A stretch of DNA of 64,000 nucleotides. Source: Methanooceanicella nereidis (lineage in GTDB: Archaea; Halobacteriota; Methanocellia; Methanocellales; Methanocellaceae). The notes under the pieces are model-generated. The model was given only the letters and a program-made list of their open reading frames with translations. It was not told the DNA's origin and did no database searches. The position numbers and the translations under genes were made by a program. The stretch lies in the NCBI RefSeq assembly GCF_021023085.1, contig NZ_PGCK01000004.1, forward strand, positions 124,001-188,000. The letters are read 5' to 3'. This document shows positions 16,378-25,222 of this stretch, piece after piece; the first letter of the stretch is position 1, and every line of letters begins with the position of its first letter.

Positions 16378-17319
16378 TCACGGGCAATTTTCAAAAGAAT
16401 AATAGTACGCGTTCAGGAGATGCTCGGGGTTTCCCGACAGGTAAACAATGTCATCAATGGCAGCTTCGTCTATCCCGCCTCCGGAAACTTTCGCAATGTA
16501 CGACTCTATATCGTCCTCTTTTCCCCTTCTTCTGAGCATAGCTGCACAGGCAATACCAAAGTCCCGGCCTGACCCGTCGATCTTTACGGCTGCTGCATAC
16601 TCAAGCTCCGCATCATCGAATCTCCCGAGCCTTTCAAGTATGATGCCATAGCGATATCTTGCCGTCGGGCTCTCCGGCTCAGATCTGGCAAAGTCCCTGA
16701 GACGGGACTCGACGTCGTCATAAACCCCCAGGTTCTCCAGCATCATGCCATAATTATACGCGGCGGCCATGTCCATCGGATCTAATAATACCGCTTCCAG
16801 AAGCTCATTCAAGGCGTCCTCATAGCATCCGAGACGCCATAATAGCAGTCCGAGGTCGTAATGGGCCTTTTGGTTATCAGGATATGCCGCTATAGAGGCA
16901 AGATAAGCCTTTTCGGCCTCATGAGGCATTCCGGAGATCTCAAGGGTCACAGCATACTGGTATAAAAGCTCCGAACTGTTAGGCTCAAGGCATAAAGATC
17001 TGTAAAGCTCCGATGCCGCCTCAGGTAATTTACCGGCTTCCCTGAGCGCGATGGAATAATTAAGCCTGGCCTGGACGTTGCACGGGTCAATGTTCACGGC
17101 GGCGGAAAGCTCCTCCAGCGCCGCATCGATCCTGCCCATTGATAAAAGAAGAGTGCCATACCTGACCCTGACTTTTGTATTGCACGGGTCCATGCTTATG
17201 GCGTTAACGTATGATTCTTCCGCGCGCTCCGGGTGGCCGAATTCCCTCAACACCTCGGCCTTAAGAATGTGATACATAGCCTCGTTGTCTTTAATGTTTG
17301 GCCCGGTCTCCTCATCCAC
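16378..17319 (-). CDS. Tetratricopeptide-repeat protein
   Basis: 313 residues composed of about eight 34-residue TPR units, for example YHILKAEVLREFGHPERAEE, YGTLLLSMGRIDAALEELS and YGIILERLGRFDDAELEYA. Canonical TPR positions (small residue at 8 and 20, Pro near 32) are clear. No signal peptide or catalytic domain, so it is probably a cytoplasmic protein-interaction scaffold. A GGGGGT ribosome binding site precedes ATG 17319. It is separated from the zinc-ribbon cluster by a long AT-rich spacer, so a joint role is not implied. Confidence 0.85.
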   Translation of the reverse strand: MDEETGPNIKDNEAMYHILKAEVLREFGHPERAEESYVNAISMDPCNTKVRVRYGTLLLSMGRIDAALEELSAAVNIDPCNVQARLNYSIALREAGKLPEAASELYRSLCLEPNSSELLYQYAVTLEISGMPHEAEKAYLASIAAYPDNQKAHYDLGLLLWRLGCYEDALNELLEAVLLDPMDMAAAYNYGMMLENLGVYDDVESRLRDFARSEPESPTARYRYGIILERLGRFDDAELEYAAAVKIDGSGRDFGIACAAMLRRRGKEDDIESYIAKVSGGGIDEAAIDDIVYLSGNPEHLLNAYYYSFENCP

Positions 17320-17507
17320 GCCTTTTCTACCCCCTTAAAAAATTTTAGCTGTAGGTACTTAGCAGATATGCGGGTTTTATCTAGAAAAAAAGCAAAATAA
17401 CAACGTTTTATTAACATATACAGTATTATTTGGCATCAATAATGACCATACCGTGGCGGTAAGAGCGTGTGCGATTGTATTTATAAGTAAACGGTAAAGG
17501 AAGATGC

Positions 17508-17640
17508 TGTTTTTGTAAAGCCGAAAGAGGTCTCATGGCATTCATATTCTTAGTGATATATCCAGGGCTTTTTCGGCGGGATACAGAATACAGGATGATG
17601 TAGCCCTGTTTTTATTTAAGGTGATAAAGACAGGATTTTA
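17508..17640 (+). ncRNA. Possible small RNA upstream of tRNA-His
   Basis: TATTTATAAG at 17478-17487 could act as a TATA box. About 30 bases downstream lie two stems: GCCGAAA (17520-17526) with TTTCGGC (17571-17577), and an 11-pair hairpin 17605-17615 with 17624-17634 (one G-U) followed by a T-rich tail. There is no coding frame. Could equally be leader or spacer structure. Confidence 0.25.
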
Positions 17641-17695
17641 TACTGCACCGACCATAAACTATATTTAAATGAACATCTTTACAAGAGATGCTTTT

Positions 17696-17768
17696 GCCGG
17701 GATGGGGTAGTTGGCCATCCTACGGGACTGTGGATCCCATGAGCCGGGTTCGAATCCCGGTCCCGGCC
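17696..17768 (+). tRNA. tRNA-His(GTG)
   Basis: Acceptor GCCGGGA pairs with TCCCGGC; the anticodon loop CTGTGGA gives anticodon GTG; the T arm is CCGGG-TTCGAAT-CCCGG. Discriminator is C (17768), as expected for histidine. The base before position 1 (17695) is T, so the identity base G-1 is not encoded. No intron; CCA not encoded. Confidence 0.95.
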
Positions 17769-17837
17769 CTCATTATTATAGTGTTCGTCAAGTATTTATG
17801 GAAAAACCCGTTTTTATAATATCTTAACAGGTGTCAG

Positions 17838-18923
17838 ATGACAATAGAGGAAGAGATAAGGACAATCCAGGAAGAGATAGATAAAACCCAGAAAAACAAA
17901 GCTACAATGCACCACCTGGGAAGGCTTAAAGCCAAGATGGCGCGCCTTAAGGATGAGCTTATCAAAAAGGCAATGTCCAAAGGCGGCGGCGATGGAGGCT
18001 ACAGCGTCAAGAAGAGCGGAGACGCCACAGTCACGCTCGTAGGTTTCCCTTCAGTCGGAAAGTCCACGCTCATCAATAAGCTCACGGATGCAAAATCAGA
18101 GATAGGAGCCTATGAGTTCACCACCCTTGATGTCATCCCCGGCGTCATGGAGTATAAAGACGCCAAGATACAGATACTTGACCTGCCCGGACTGGTAAAA
18201 GGCGCGGCATCAGGCAAGGGCAGAGGCCGTGAGGTCATATCCGTCATAAGAAGCTGTGACCTTATCCTGATGATCATAGACGTTTTTAACTATCAGCATA
18301 TCCAGGTCCTTGAGAAAGAGCTTTATGATGCCGGCATTCGCATTAACCAGACCCCTCCGGACGTCACCATAACGAAGCAGATCAAGGGCGGCATTACTAT
18401 CACTTCGACAGTGGAGCTTAGCATAGACGAAGAGACCATAAAGACCGTCATGGGCGAGTATAAGATGCATAATGCCCTGATCAACATAAGGGAAGACGTC
18501 AACATCGACCAGATGATAGATGTCATACGCGGTAACAGGGTCTATATACCGTCTATAATGGTCATTAATAAGATCGACCTTGTGGATAAAGAGCAGATCA
18601 AGATGTTCCCGAAGGACTCCATAAAGATATCGGCCGACAGGGAATTGAATCTTGAAACCCTGAGGGATGTGGTATACGACCAGCTCGGTTTTATTAACGT
18701 ATACCTTAAGCCGCAGGGAGAGTCCGCAGATATGGAAGAGCCCCTTATCATGAGAAGAGGGTGCACTGTGGGCGACGTATGCGACCGCCTTCACAAGGAC
18801 TTCAGGAGAAAGTTCAGGTATGCCAAGGTATGGGGCGAATCCGCAAAGCATGCAGGCCAGAGGGTCGGGATAGACCATTCGCTTGAGGACCAGGACGTCC
18901 TGACGATAATAATCCAAAAATGA
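17838..18923 (+). CDS. DRG-family GTP-binding protein
   Basis: Archaeal homologue of eukaryotic DRG GTPases (Obg/HflX superfamily), thought to assist translation on the ribosome. 361 residues: N-terminal helical segment (EEEIRTIQEEIDKTQKNKAT), G1 GFPSVGKST near 70, G2 region YEFTTLD, G3 DLPGLVKGA near 117, G4 NKID near 246, G5 SAD, and a C-terminal TGS domain (GCTVGDVCDRLHKDF ... DHSLEDQDVLTII). Length and order are normal. AGGTG lies just ahead of ATG 17838. Confidence 0.95.
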   Translation: MTIEEEIRTIQEEIDKTQKNKATMHHLGRLKAKMARLKDELIKKAMSKGGGDGGYSVKKSGDATVTLVGFPSVGKSTLINKLTDAKSEIGAYEFTTLDVIPGVMEYKDAKIQILDLPGLVKGAASGKGRGREVISVIRSCDLILMIIDVFNYQHIQVLEKELYDAGIRINQTPPDVTITKQIKGGITITSTVELSIDEETIKTVMGEYKMHNALINIREDVNIDQMIDVIRGNRVYIPSIMVINKIDLVDKEQIKMFPKDSIKISADRELNLETLRDVVYDQLGFINVYLKPQGESADMEEPLIMRRGCTVGDVCDRLHKDFRRKFRYAKVWGESAKHAGQRVGIDHSLEDQDVLTIIIQK

Positions 18924-19204
18924 TACTGATAAACAGTTTTTTTACATTTTATTCGCAATATTCTGGATATCCTTCTAAGTTAGCGCATAAATTGCATGCA
19001 ATTATACATCATTAGCAGTCAGATAATGCAAATATCAAAAAAACTTTGATCCTTAAAAATCAAAGAGCGTAAAACTCATTATATCTGCGATTTAATTTGT
19101 AATGATTTTTATATATAAAATTCTATTTTTAAACACTACAATTTATCTTTTATTAAAAAGATGGCATAGAACAGCTATTTCCGAAAAACCAGGGAGGGGG
19201 ACCG

Positions 19205-19408
19205 TTGAAAAGGAACATAGGCACCGCGGACAGGATGATCAGATTGATCCTGGGACTCATTCTAGTAGCCATGGGCATCTATGTCTGGGGCTTGCCGGGA
19301 ATGCTTTTGATCCTGGCAGGCCTTTTCAGCGTATACGAATCTATCGCAGGCTGGTGCGTGCTATATGCGCTTCTCGGGAAAAACACCTGCCCGGTGGAAA
19401 AAATATAA
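19205..19408 (+). CDS. DUF2892 (YgaP-like) small membrane protein
   Basis: 67 residues beginning KRNIGTADRMIRLILGL, the hallmark of DUF2892, with two membrane helices (IRLILGLILVAMGIYVWGL; MLLILAGLFSVYESIAGW) and the conserved end CVLYALLGKNTCP. Related domains form the membrane part of rhodanese YgaP. TTG 19205 is the start, supported by the strong ribosome binding site GGAGGGGG at 19193-19200. A TATA box (TTTTATATATAAAA, about 19107-19120) lies upstream. Confidence 0.85.
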   Translation: MKRNIGTADRMIRLILGLILVAMGIYVWGLPGMLLILAGLFSVYESIAGWCVLYALLGKNTCPVEKI

Positions 19409-19420
19409 ACGGAAAAAACT

Positions 19421-19515
19421 GTCTAACGGACGGAGGCCGGGCATCTTGCCACGTGACACCTAAAAACATCCTCACGGAGGATTTATGGTGCACATGACCT
19501 CCGCCCGTTATAGAC
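19421..19515 (+). ncRNA. Three-way-junction RNA-like element
   Basis: A nearly complete fold can be drawn by eye. The outer stem joins GTCT-AACGG (19421-19429) to CCGTT/AGAC (19505-19515), continued by CGGAGG (19431-19436) with CCTCCG (19498-19503). At the junction is a hairpin GGCA-TCT-TGCC (19440-19450). A longer arm has GTG-A-CACC (19453-19460) with GGTGCAC (19487-19493), then ATCCTC (19468-19473) with GAGGAT (19477-19482) closed by ACG. It lies downstream of the DUF2892 gene and could be its terminator, a separate RNA, or a small inverted-repeat element. Confidence 0.45.
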
Positions 19516-19669
19516 GATTTACCTACAAATAAATAAATTTAATTAAAAAATAATATTAAATTATAGCTTTTTTGTAAAAATAACTTAAAATTAATGATAT
19601 TATCACTTTTAGAGAGATAAAAGTGATACATCAGGCTTATACTCGATAAGCCCGATGGCAATGAAAAGG

Positions 19670-20599
19670 TTATGCCTTTTCCTTTAGTATCGATACTATC
19701 TTTTCCGCGATCGCGCGCACTGAAGTCACAATAAGGGACCTTCCGTCTGCCGGCAGTTCGTCAACTCCGCTGTTCTGCGGGTCGACAGGCACCTGGCCTA
19801 TTAAGTCCACTCCATAGTGTTTTGAAAGCTGGCCGACCTTATTTTCGCCGAACAGCCTTATCTGCTTATCGCAGTCAGGGCACTGCAGGTACGACATGTT
19901 CTCCACGAGGCCAAGTATGGGCACTTCGAGGTTCCTGGCCATGTTTATTATCTTGCTGACATCCAGCACCGACAGGTTTGAAGAAGTGCTGACTATGACT
20001 ATGCCGTCGAGCGGTATCATCTGCATGACGCTTAATGGCTCGTCACCGGTGCCGGGAGGCAGGTCGACGAGCAAGAAATCAAGGCTTCCCCAGTTAACGT
20101 CCGCGATGAACTGGTATACCATGGTCGTCCTCATGGGGCCTCTCCACAGCATCGGAGTGTCACTGGTAGAAAGCACCATCTCGGAAGAGACAGCCTTTAC
20201 GCCGTTTCGCGACATCGCCGGTTCGATCCCGAGTTCCGAGCCTGTGAGCTTATGGCCCTCGACACCCAGCAGGTGAGGGATGTTAGGCCCGCTTACATCG
20301 GCGTCAAGCACGCCGACCCTGTATCCCATCATGGAGAAATTAAGCGCAAGGCTGGCCGTGATGGTGCTTTTTCCGACGCCGCCCTTTCCGCTAACGATGG
20401 CGATCTTATATTTAATACTTTCAAGCCTTTTCATGATGCGCTCGTCCCTTTCAGCCTTTTTTGCCGCTTTATCGGCGGACGATTGTGCTGACGGGCAGTT
20501 GTCGCATTTGCTTGATCCCTTCTTCTCGGAACAGGATTTACATGGGTCTTCCTGCTCTTTTAAATCTGATTTTTTATCCTCAACGTTAGCTGATGACAT
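19670..20599 (-). CDS. Mrp/NBP35-family Fe-S carrier ATPase
   Basis: P-loop ATPase of the Mrp/ApbC/NBP35 family, which assembles and transfers iron-sulfur clusters. 309 residues: a Cys-rich N-terminus (CKSCSEKKGSSKCDNC, ferredoxin-like spacing), the deviant Walker A GKGGVGKST near 70, DADVSGPNIPHLLG, LLVDLPPGTGDEPL near 180, and the C-terminal cluster motif CPDCDKQIRLFG near 250, whose CxxC bridges a 4Fe-4S cluster in the dimer. Typical methanogen form. Preceded by a separate 169-base spacer. Confidence 0.93.
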   Translation of the reverse strand: MSSANVEDKKSDLKEQEDPCKSCSEKKGSSKCDNCPSAQSSADKAAKKAERDERIMKRLESIKYKIAIVSGKGGVGKSTITASLALNFSMMGYRVGVLDADVSGPNIPHLLGVEGHKLTGSELGIEPAMSRNGVKAVSSEMVLSTSDTPMLWRGPMRTTMVYQFIADVNWGSLDFLLVDLPPGTGDEPLSVMQMIPLDGIVIVSTSSNLSVLDVSKIINMARNLEVPILGLVENMSYLQCPDCDKQIRLFGENKVGQLSKHYGVDLIGQVPVDPQNSGVDELPADGRSLIVTSVRAIAEKIVSILKEKA

Positions 20600-20768
20600 G
20601 ATAATTCGACCTGATCTGAATTTGAATTTAATATTTCCTTGCTAGTGCTACTGACACGTGATCCGGGTGTCAATGACCTTTAAAACTTTTCCATTCATAG
20701 CCGATGGACGTCCCGGCTCGCCATAAGTGACAATTAATAGAAGGCTTTAATCTAAATAGTTTATTCTT

Positions 20769-21392
20769 TTAATGGCCAGCGATATTTTTGTACCTTTTTA
20801 CGACACAATCCTCACAGCGTTTTTTGTTGCAATACCTCTTCCCGTGCTCGACTATCAGGCCATGGTACTGCCCATATACGTAAGGATCTTTTTCCATGCT
20901 GCCCTCAAAGGCATCCTGAAGAGCGTCGTAATCTCCTTCCATGCCGAGACACCCGAACATCCTTTTCGTATAAGCGTCTATCACGAACACTGGCTTCCGT
21001 GCAGCATACAGGAGTATACAATCCGCAGTCTCTTTTCCCACACCCCTCAGCTTTAGCATCTCCGCCCTTAACGGCCCTTCGGGAAGAGAGAATACATCTT
21101 TCATAGGATGATCGGAAAAATAGCCGGCAATCCCTTTAATATATCTCGCCTTCTGCCTGTAAAAACCTACAGGCCTTATGGCATCTTCGATACTGCCTGA
21201 AGAAGCCCGGGACATTGCTTCAGGGGACATAAGTCCCGCTCTCTTTAACCCTGCGATGGCCGCCTCCACGTTTTCCCACCGGGTGCGCTGGGTGAGAATG
21301 GCCCCTGTGATCATCTCAAAGTCACTGTCTGAAGGCCACCATCGTACCTCTCCGAACTCTTCGACGAGCAGCTCGTAGATCGTTTTTATCAT
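20769..21392 (-). CDS. HhH-GPD DNA glycosylase (endonuclease III-related)
   Basis: Base-excision repair glycosylase of the HhH-GPD superfamily, closest in pattern to the MagIII/endonuclease III-like group. 207 residues: TGAILTQRTRWENVEAAI, the helix-hairpin-helix LRGVGKETADCILLYA with the Lys seen in bifunctional enzymes, then FVIDAYTKRMFG holding the catalytic Asp. The C-terminus has only three cysteines (C-x4-C-x2-C), whereas endonuclease III uses four, so the Fe-S cluster may be absent. ATG 21392 overlaps the upstream TGA stop (ATGA), so it is translationally coupled to the F420 oxidoreductase gene. Confidence 0.85.
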   Translation of the reverse strand: MIKTIYELLVEEFGEVRWWPSDSDFEMITGAILTQRTRWENVEAAIAGLKRAGLMSPEAMSRASSGSIEDAIRPVGFYRQKARYIKGIAGYFSDHPMKDVFSLPEGPLRAEMLKLRGVGKETADCILLYAARKPVFVIDAYTKRMFGCLGMEGDYDALQDAFEGSMEKDPYVYGQYHGLIVEHGKRYCNKKRCEDCVVKRYKNIAGH

Positions 21393-22042
21393 ACGAACTT
21401 TATGGAGAGGTTTTTCAACTTATTTCTTATCGCGAGATTGACAAGTAACGGAGTCAGTGCCTCTATCAGCCTTGATTCCTCGATGCCTCCGCCGTCCAGC
21501 GCCCTTACATCCCCGAGGTCTTCGACAAGTCCCATTACGACCTTTTTGGCGTCCTCATCGTCGGCGCACACGATAACGTCAAAGCCCAGCGGATCGTCAA
21601 GGTCCGAGAGCCTCGCGGCCGGCAGTGTATGGAAAGTCGAGACGAGCTTAATATCAGGGCTCAGCACCGAGCATATCTGCTTCGACGCGCTTCCGGTCTC
21701 CGGAGGAGTGTATGCGCACAGCTTCGTCTTTGACATGGGGACGATGGGAGAGATAAGGACCTGATTATCCAGCACATCGATGACGCTCTGTAGAGTCTGT
21801 ATGGCATACTGGTATTTTACCGCGAGTATGACGGCTTCTGCGTCCTTAGCCGCATCCTGGTTCGACATGCCCAGTATCTCGTCTTTCAATCCCCTGGATA
21901 CGAGACGCTCGTTATAGTTTTTCGCCGCCTCCCGGGATTTTTCCTCGTCCCTGGAGCCGATTATGACCTGATGCTTTTGTGCCAGGCGCAGCGCCAGCCC
22001 TTCGCCGATATCGCCCGTACCGCCTAAAATAGCTATTTTAAT
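21389..22042 (-). CDS. npdG: F420H2:NADP oxidoreductase, apparent ATT start
   Basis: Transfers hydride between coenzyme F420 and NADP. From 22042 the frame reads IKIAILGGTGDIGEGLALRL, exactly the family's usual N-terminus except that the initiator codon is ATT. GSRDEEKSREAA (NADP-phosphate binding), SPIVPMSKTK, STFHTLPAARLSDLDDP and RLIEALTPLLVNL follow. Without this extension the first standard start is TTG 21889, which would delete the whole nucleotide-binding Rossmann motif. No ATG, GTG or TTG occurs upstream in frame near it. GGGGTGAT (22053-22046) provides a ribosome binding site close to the ATT. Full length 217 residues, normal for the family. Confidence 0.85.
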   Translation of the reverse strand: MKIAILGGTGDIGEGLALRLAQKHQVIIGSRDEEKSREAAKNYNERLVSRGLKDEILGMSNQDAAKDAEAVILAVKYQYAIQTLQSVIDVLDNQVLISPIVPMSKTKLCAYTPPETGSASKQICSVLSPDIKLVSTFHTLPAARLSDLDDPLGFDVIVCADDEDAKKVVMGLVEDLGDVRALDGGGIEESRLIEALTPLLVNLAIRNKLKNLSIKFV

Positions 22043-22400
22043 GATATCACCCCGAACACGGGCGAAAAATGGCCCGTAAACGTATAGTAGATTATCTGCT
22101 TTTTATAAAAGAATATCGAAATTTGATTGTGGTAAACAGGGGACGACCTGACCATTGTTTTTGGTTCTTCTGCAGTTATTGGGAATTATTCATTATACCT
22201 TTCGGATGGCAGGTAAACACAAAGAAAACATCATCCCGACAAAGCCGGTGAACCTCTTTTTTAAGAAAAGGTTTTAAATCATGTGCATAATGTTAAGTTC
22301 CGAAAAAATATATTCACAGATGTCATAAGAACTCGGGAAAAGTATCAGTACCGATAGAATTAATAATAAGATAAGTCGTTTATCCATCGGAGGATTAATA
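22043..22400. other. Intergenic region between divergent genes
   Basis: 358 bases separating the minus-strand F420 oxidoreductase from the plus-strand EMC6-like gene. No convincing gene. A 60-codon plus-strand frame from 22069 overlaps the oxidoreductase leader and has no ribosome binding site. Confidence 0.4.
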
Positions 22401-22730
22401 GTGGAGATCAATACCCCGACGAGGGAAGAGAGGATCGCGCATCATAAGAGAGGCATAAAGATGGTACTTTTGCCGGCTTTGATGGGATCGCTGGCAGGGA
22501 TAATTTCCAGCCCGTATTTTCTAAGCCCCGGCAACGCGAATTTTTCATTCCTTATACTTGCATTAGCGATATACGTTCAAAAATTCATATTCCCCCAGAT
22601 AGGCATAAAGTCCTCGGAATTCGGTTTTAAGGACTGGTTCTTCGTAGGATTCATGTCCCTGTCATACTGGTTCGTGATCTGGACCATCATACTGAATGGT
22701 CCCGCACCGGCGTTCGGACCGTTCTTCTGA
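22401..22730 (+). CDS. EMC6-like membrane protein
   Basis: 109 residues with a basic cytoplasmic start and three membrane helices: MVLLPALMGSLAGIISSP, FSFLILALAIYVQKFIFP and WFFVGFMSLSYWFVIWTIIL. It ends with a short GPAPAFGPFF tail. Size and helix layout resemble archaeal proteins related to subunit 6 of the ER membrane-protein complex, an insertase component; assigned from recollection of such proteins. GTG 22401 is the start, with GGAGG at 22389-22393. Confidence 0.6.
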   Translation: MEINTPTREERIAHHKRGIKMVLLPALMGSLAGIISSPYFLSPGNANFSFLILALAIYVQKFIFPQIGIKSSEFGFKDWFFVGFMSLSYWFVIWTIILNGPAPAFGPFF

Positions 22731-22822
22731 ACGCTATTTTTACATCTTTTGAACGTTTTTAACATGTAGTATTCACACTCTTTCAAGACATATGATAAAA
22801 GATACCGGGAGCATTCCCGGGG

Positions 22823-24598
22823 ATGAAAATGAGAATAGCCATACTTGATAAAGAACGCTGCAAGCCAAGGAACTGCGGCACAGAATGCATAAAATATTGT
22901 CCCAAGGTAAGAAGCGGGGACGAGACCGTGGTGATGGGAGAGGATGGAAAGCCCGTCATATCGGAAGAGCTTTGCGTAGGATGCGGCATCTGCATTAAGA
23001 AATGCCCTGCCAAGGCCATTATGATCATTGGATTACCTGACAAGCTGGAAGGCCAGCTTACACATCGGTACGGGGATAACGGATTTGCGCTATACGGCCT
23101 CCCGATACCTTCTACGGGAAGGGTAAGCGGCATACTTGGTCCGAACGGTGTAGGTAAGAGTACCGCCGTTAAGATCTTATCGGGCCAGATGATGCCCAAC
23201 CTGGGCAGCAAGACTACCACGTGGGACGACGTCTATAAGTTTTTCTCCGGGTCGGAGCTTCAGGACTACCTCAAGAGAGTGTCCGGCAAATCCATAAAGA
23301 CATCTCAAAAACCCCAGTACGTAGACCTCATACCAAAAGCTTTCAAGGGGAAGGTCTCCCAGCTCCTGAAAAGGGCTGACGAGAGGGGCATGCTGGACAG
23401 CATGGCCGCAGATCTCGACCTTACGAACATACTGGACCGCGAGATATCGGACCTTTCCGGAGGAGAGCTGCAGCGTGTCGCTATAGCGGCATGCATCATG
23501 AGAGACGCCGGTTTCTATTTCTTTGACGAAGTGACGCCGTACCTTGACATCTTCCAGCGCATTAAGGTCGCCAAGATCATCAAGAAGATGGGCGAGGAAA
23601 AGAACGTCATGGTCGTCGAGCACGACCTTGCCATACTTGACCTGCTCGCAGACATGGTACATGTCGCCTACGGTGAGCCCGGAGGATACGGTGTGATCAC
23701 GCACCCCAAGGGAGTGCGTGTCGGCATCAACGAGTACCTTAAGGGATACCTTCCGGAAGAGAATATCAGGATAAGGCCGCAGCCGATAGAGTTCGACGTC
23801 AAGGCCCCGAAGGAGCAAAAGGACGTCGAAAAGCTAATAGACTTCGGCTCGTTCTCTAAGACCTTTGAGAAATTCAGGCTTGACGTTAAAGGCGGCCAGC
23901 TAAGGAAGAGAGAAGTGGTGGGCATAGTGGGCCCCAACGGTATAGGAAAGAGCACGTTCGCTAAGCTCCTGGCCGGAGTGATGGATCCGGATGCCGGAAA
24001 ACTCGACTTTAAAGTAAAAATATCCTATAAGCCACAGTATATCAAGACCGACATAGACATGAGCGTAAGGATGTTCCTGAGAAGCATCTCTCCAAAGTTC
24101 GATACCAGCTATGTAAGGACAGAGATATTGCTGCCGCTACAGATAGAGCGCCTTATGGACTGTAACGTTAACGACCTCTCAGGCGGAGAACTGCAGCGTG
24201 TCGCCATAGCGGCCTGTATCGGAAGGGAAGCCGATATTTACATCCTTGACGAGCCCTCCGCGCACCTGGACGTTGAGCAGAGGACGCTGGCCACGAAGGT
24301 CATAAAACGGTTCGCGGAGAACAACGATGTCACAGTAATGGTCATAGACCACGACATATACATGATAGACCTGCTCGCTGACAGGCTGCTCGTTTTCGAC
24401 GGCGAGCCTGGTGTAAGCGGAGAAGTCCACGGCCCGTTCGAGATGAGAGAAGGAATGAACCGCTTCCTGTCAAGCCTTGATATCACGTTCAGGCGAGACG
24501 AAGAGACAAGGAGGCCGAGGGTCAATAAGCCTGAATCTAACCTCGACAGGGAACAAAAGAAGATCGGTGAATACTACTATCTGCCTCAGACAGAGTAA
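22823..24598 (+). CDS. ABCE1/Rli1 ribosome-recycling ATPase
   Basis: Splits ribosomes after termination together with Pelota/aRF1. 591 residues, a normal length. The N-terminal Fe-S domain has eight cysteines (CKPRNCGTECIKYCP and CVGCGICIKKCP). Two ABC domains follow, with Walker A GPNGVGKS near 107 and GPNGIGKS near 372. Signature motifs LSGGELQRVAIAACI occur twice, with Walker B YFFDEVTPYLD and YILDEPSAHLD, and switch histidines in VVEHD and VIDHD. The Glu-Val at the first Walker B is usual for this family. ATG 22829 is an alternative start two codons later. Confidence 0.97.
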   Translation: MKMRIAILDKERCKPRNCGTECIKYCPKVRSGDETVVMGEDGKPVISEELCVGCGICIKKCPAKAIMIIGLPDKLEGQLTHRYGDNGFALYGLPIPSTGRVSGILGPNGVGKSTAVKILSGQMMPNLGSKTTTWDDVYKFFSGSELQDYLKRVSGKSIKTSQKPQYVDLIPKAFKGKVSQLLKRADERGMLDSMAADLDLTNILDREISDLSGGELQRVAIAACIMRDAGFYFFDEVTPYLDIFQRIKVAKIIKKMGEEKNVMVVEHDLAILDLLADMVHVAYGEPGGYGVITHPKGVRVGINEYLKGYLPEENIRIRPQPIEFDVKAPKEQKDVEKLIDFGSFSKTFEKFRLDVKGGQLRKREVVGIVGPNGIGKSTFAKLLAGVMDPDAGKLDFKVKISYKPQYIKTDIDMSVRMFLRSISPKFDTSYVRTEILLPLQIERLMDCNVNDLSGGELQRVAIAACIGREADIYILDEPSAHLDVEQRTLATKVIKRFAENNDVTVMVIDHDIYMIDLLADRLLVFDGEPGVSGEVHGPFEMREGMNRFLSSLDITFRRDEETRRPRVNKPESNLDREQKKIGEYYYLPQTE

Positions 24599-24629
24599 GT
24601 ATTCCCAAATTTTTTATTTCTTTTAATCT

Positions 24630-24971
24630 TTACTTGCGAGCCTTTCTCCTTATGCTGATCATGCCCCTCTTAGCAAGCTCCCTTATGATATATGCCTGGA
24701 TAAAAGTAAAGATGAACACCATTACAAGGCCCACTATAAGCGCCTGTACAAGCCCGTACTCCAGCGATATTTCAGGGAGGATGGCAAAACCTACGGCGAG
24801 CACCAGCGCAAGGACTAGTGAATATATCGCACAGTAGATATACCTCGAGTTCTTGTCCCCGTACTCGAGATATGACGGCGTCGTGAAATAGTACAGCGCA
24901 AAGAGCAATATCCATGCCAGAACGAACATGAGTATGGCCTGCATGATAATAGCGGATGTGATCTCTATCAT
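24630..24971 (-). CDS. Small integral membrane protein, unknown
   Basis: 113 residues, three predicted membrane helices (about 9-28, 46-66 and 76-96), then a basic tail, IRRKARK, predicted to lie in the cytoplasm. No family is recognised. Converges with ABCE1, whose stop is 31 bases away. The helix pattern and charge distribution argue that it is real. Confidence 0.6.
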   Translation of the reverse strand: MIEITSAIIMQAILMFVLAWILLFALYYFTTPSYLEYGDKNSRYIYCAIYSLVLALVLAVGFAILPEISLEYGLVQALIVGLVMVFIFTFIQAYIIRELAKRGMISIRRKARK

Positions 24972-25222
24972 ATTGATAAAAAGAACGTGTTACGATTATA
25001 AATAAGATTTCAGGCTTTAAGCAAAACGGGACTTTTTATCCGGTGATCCTTAATGATATATGTAGAAATGATTTATTTATATTCTACTGATCAACTTTAC
25101 AATTAAAAAGATCATTGAGTGCTTGGAGAAGCCCTTTGAGCCATAGAGATAAAAAATGAGATACCAGTATTATTTTCATATCATGAAACAACTGGTCGGC
25201 AGGACACGTCAGTTAGATATAT

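Noticed and set aside
22069-22251. 60-aa plus-strand protein upstream of the EMC6-like gene
   Set aside because: Overlaps the leader of the F420 oxidoreductase gene, has no ribosome binding site and no recognisable features.
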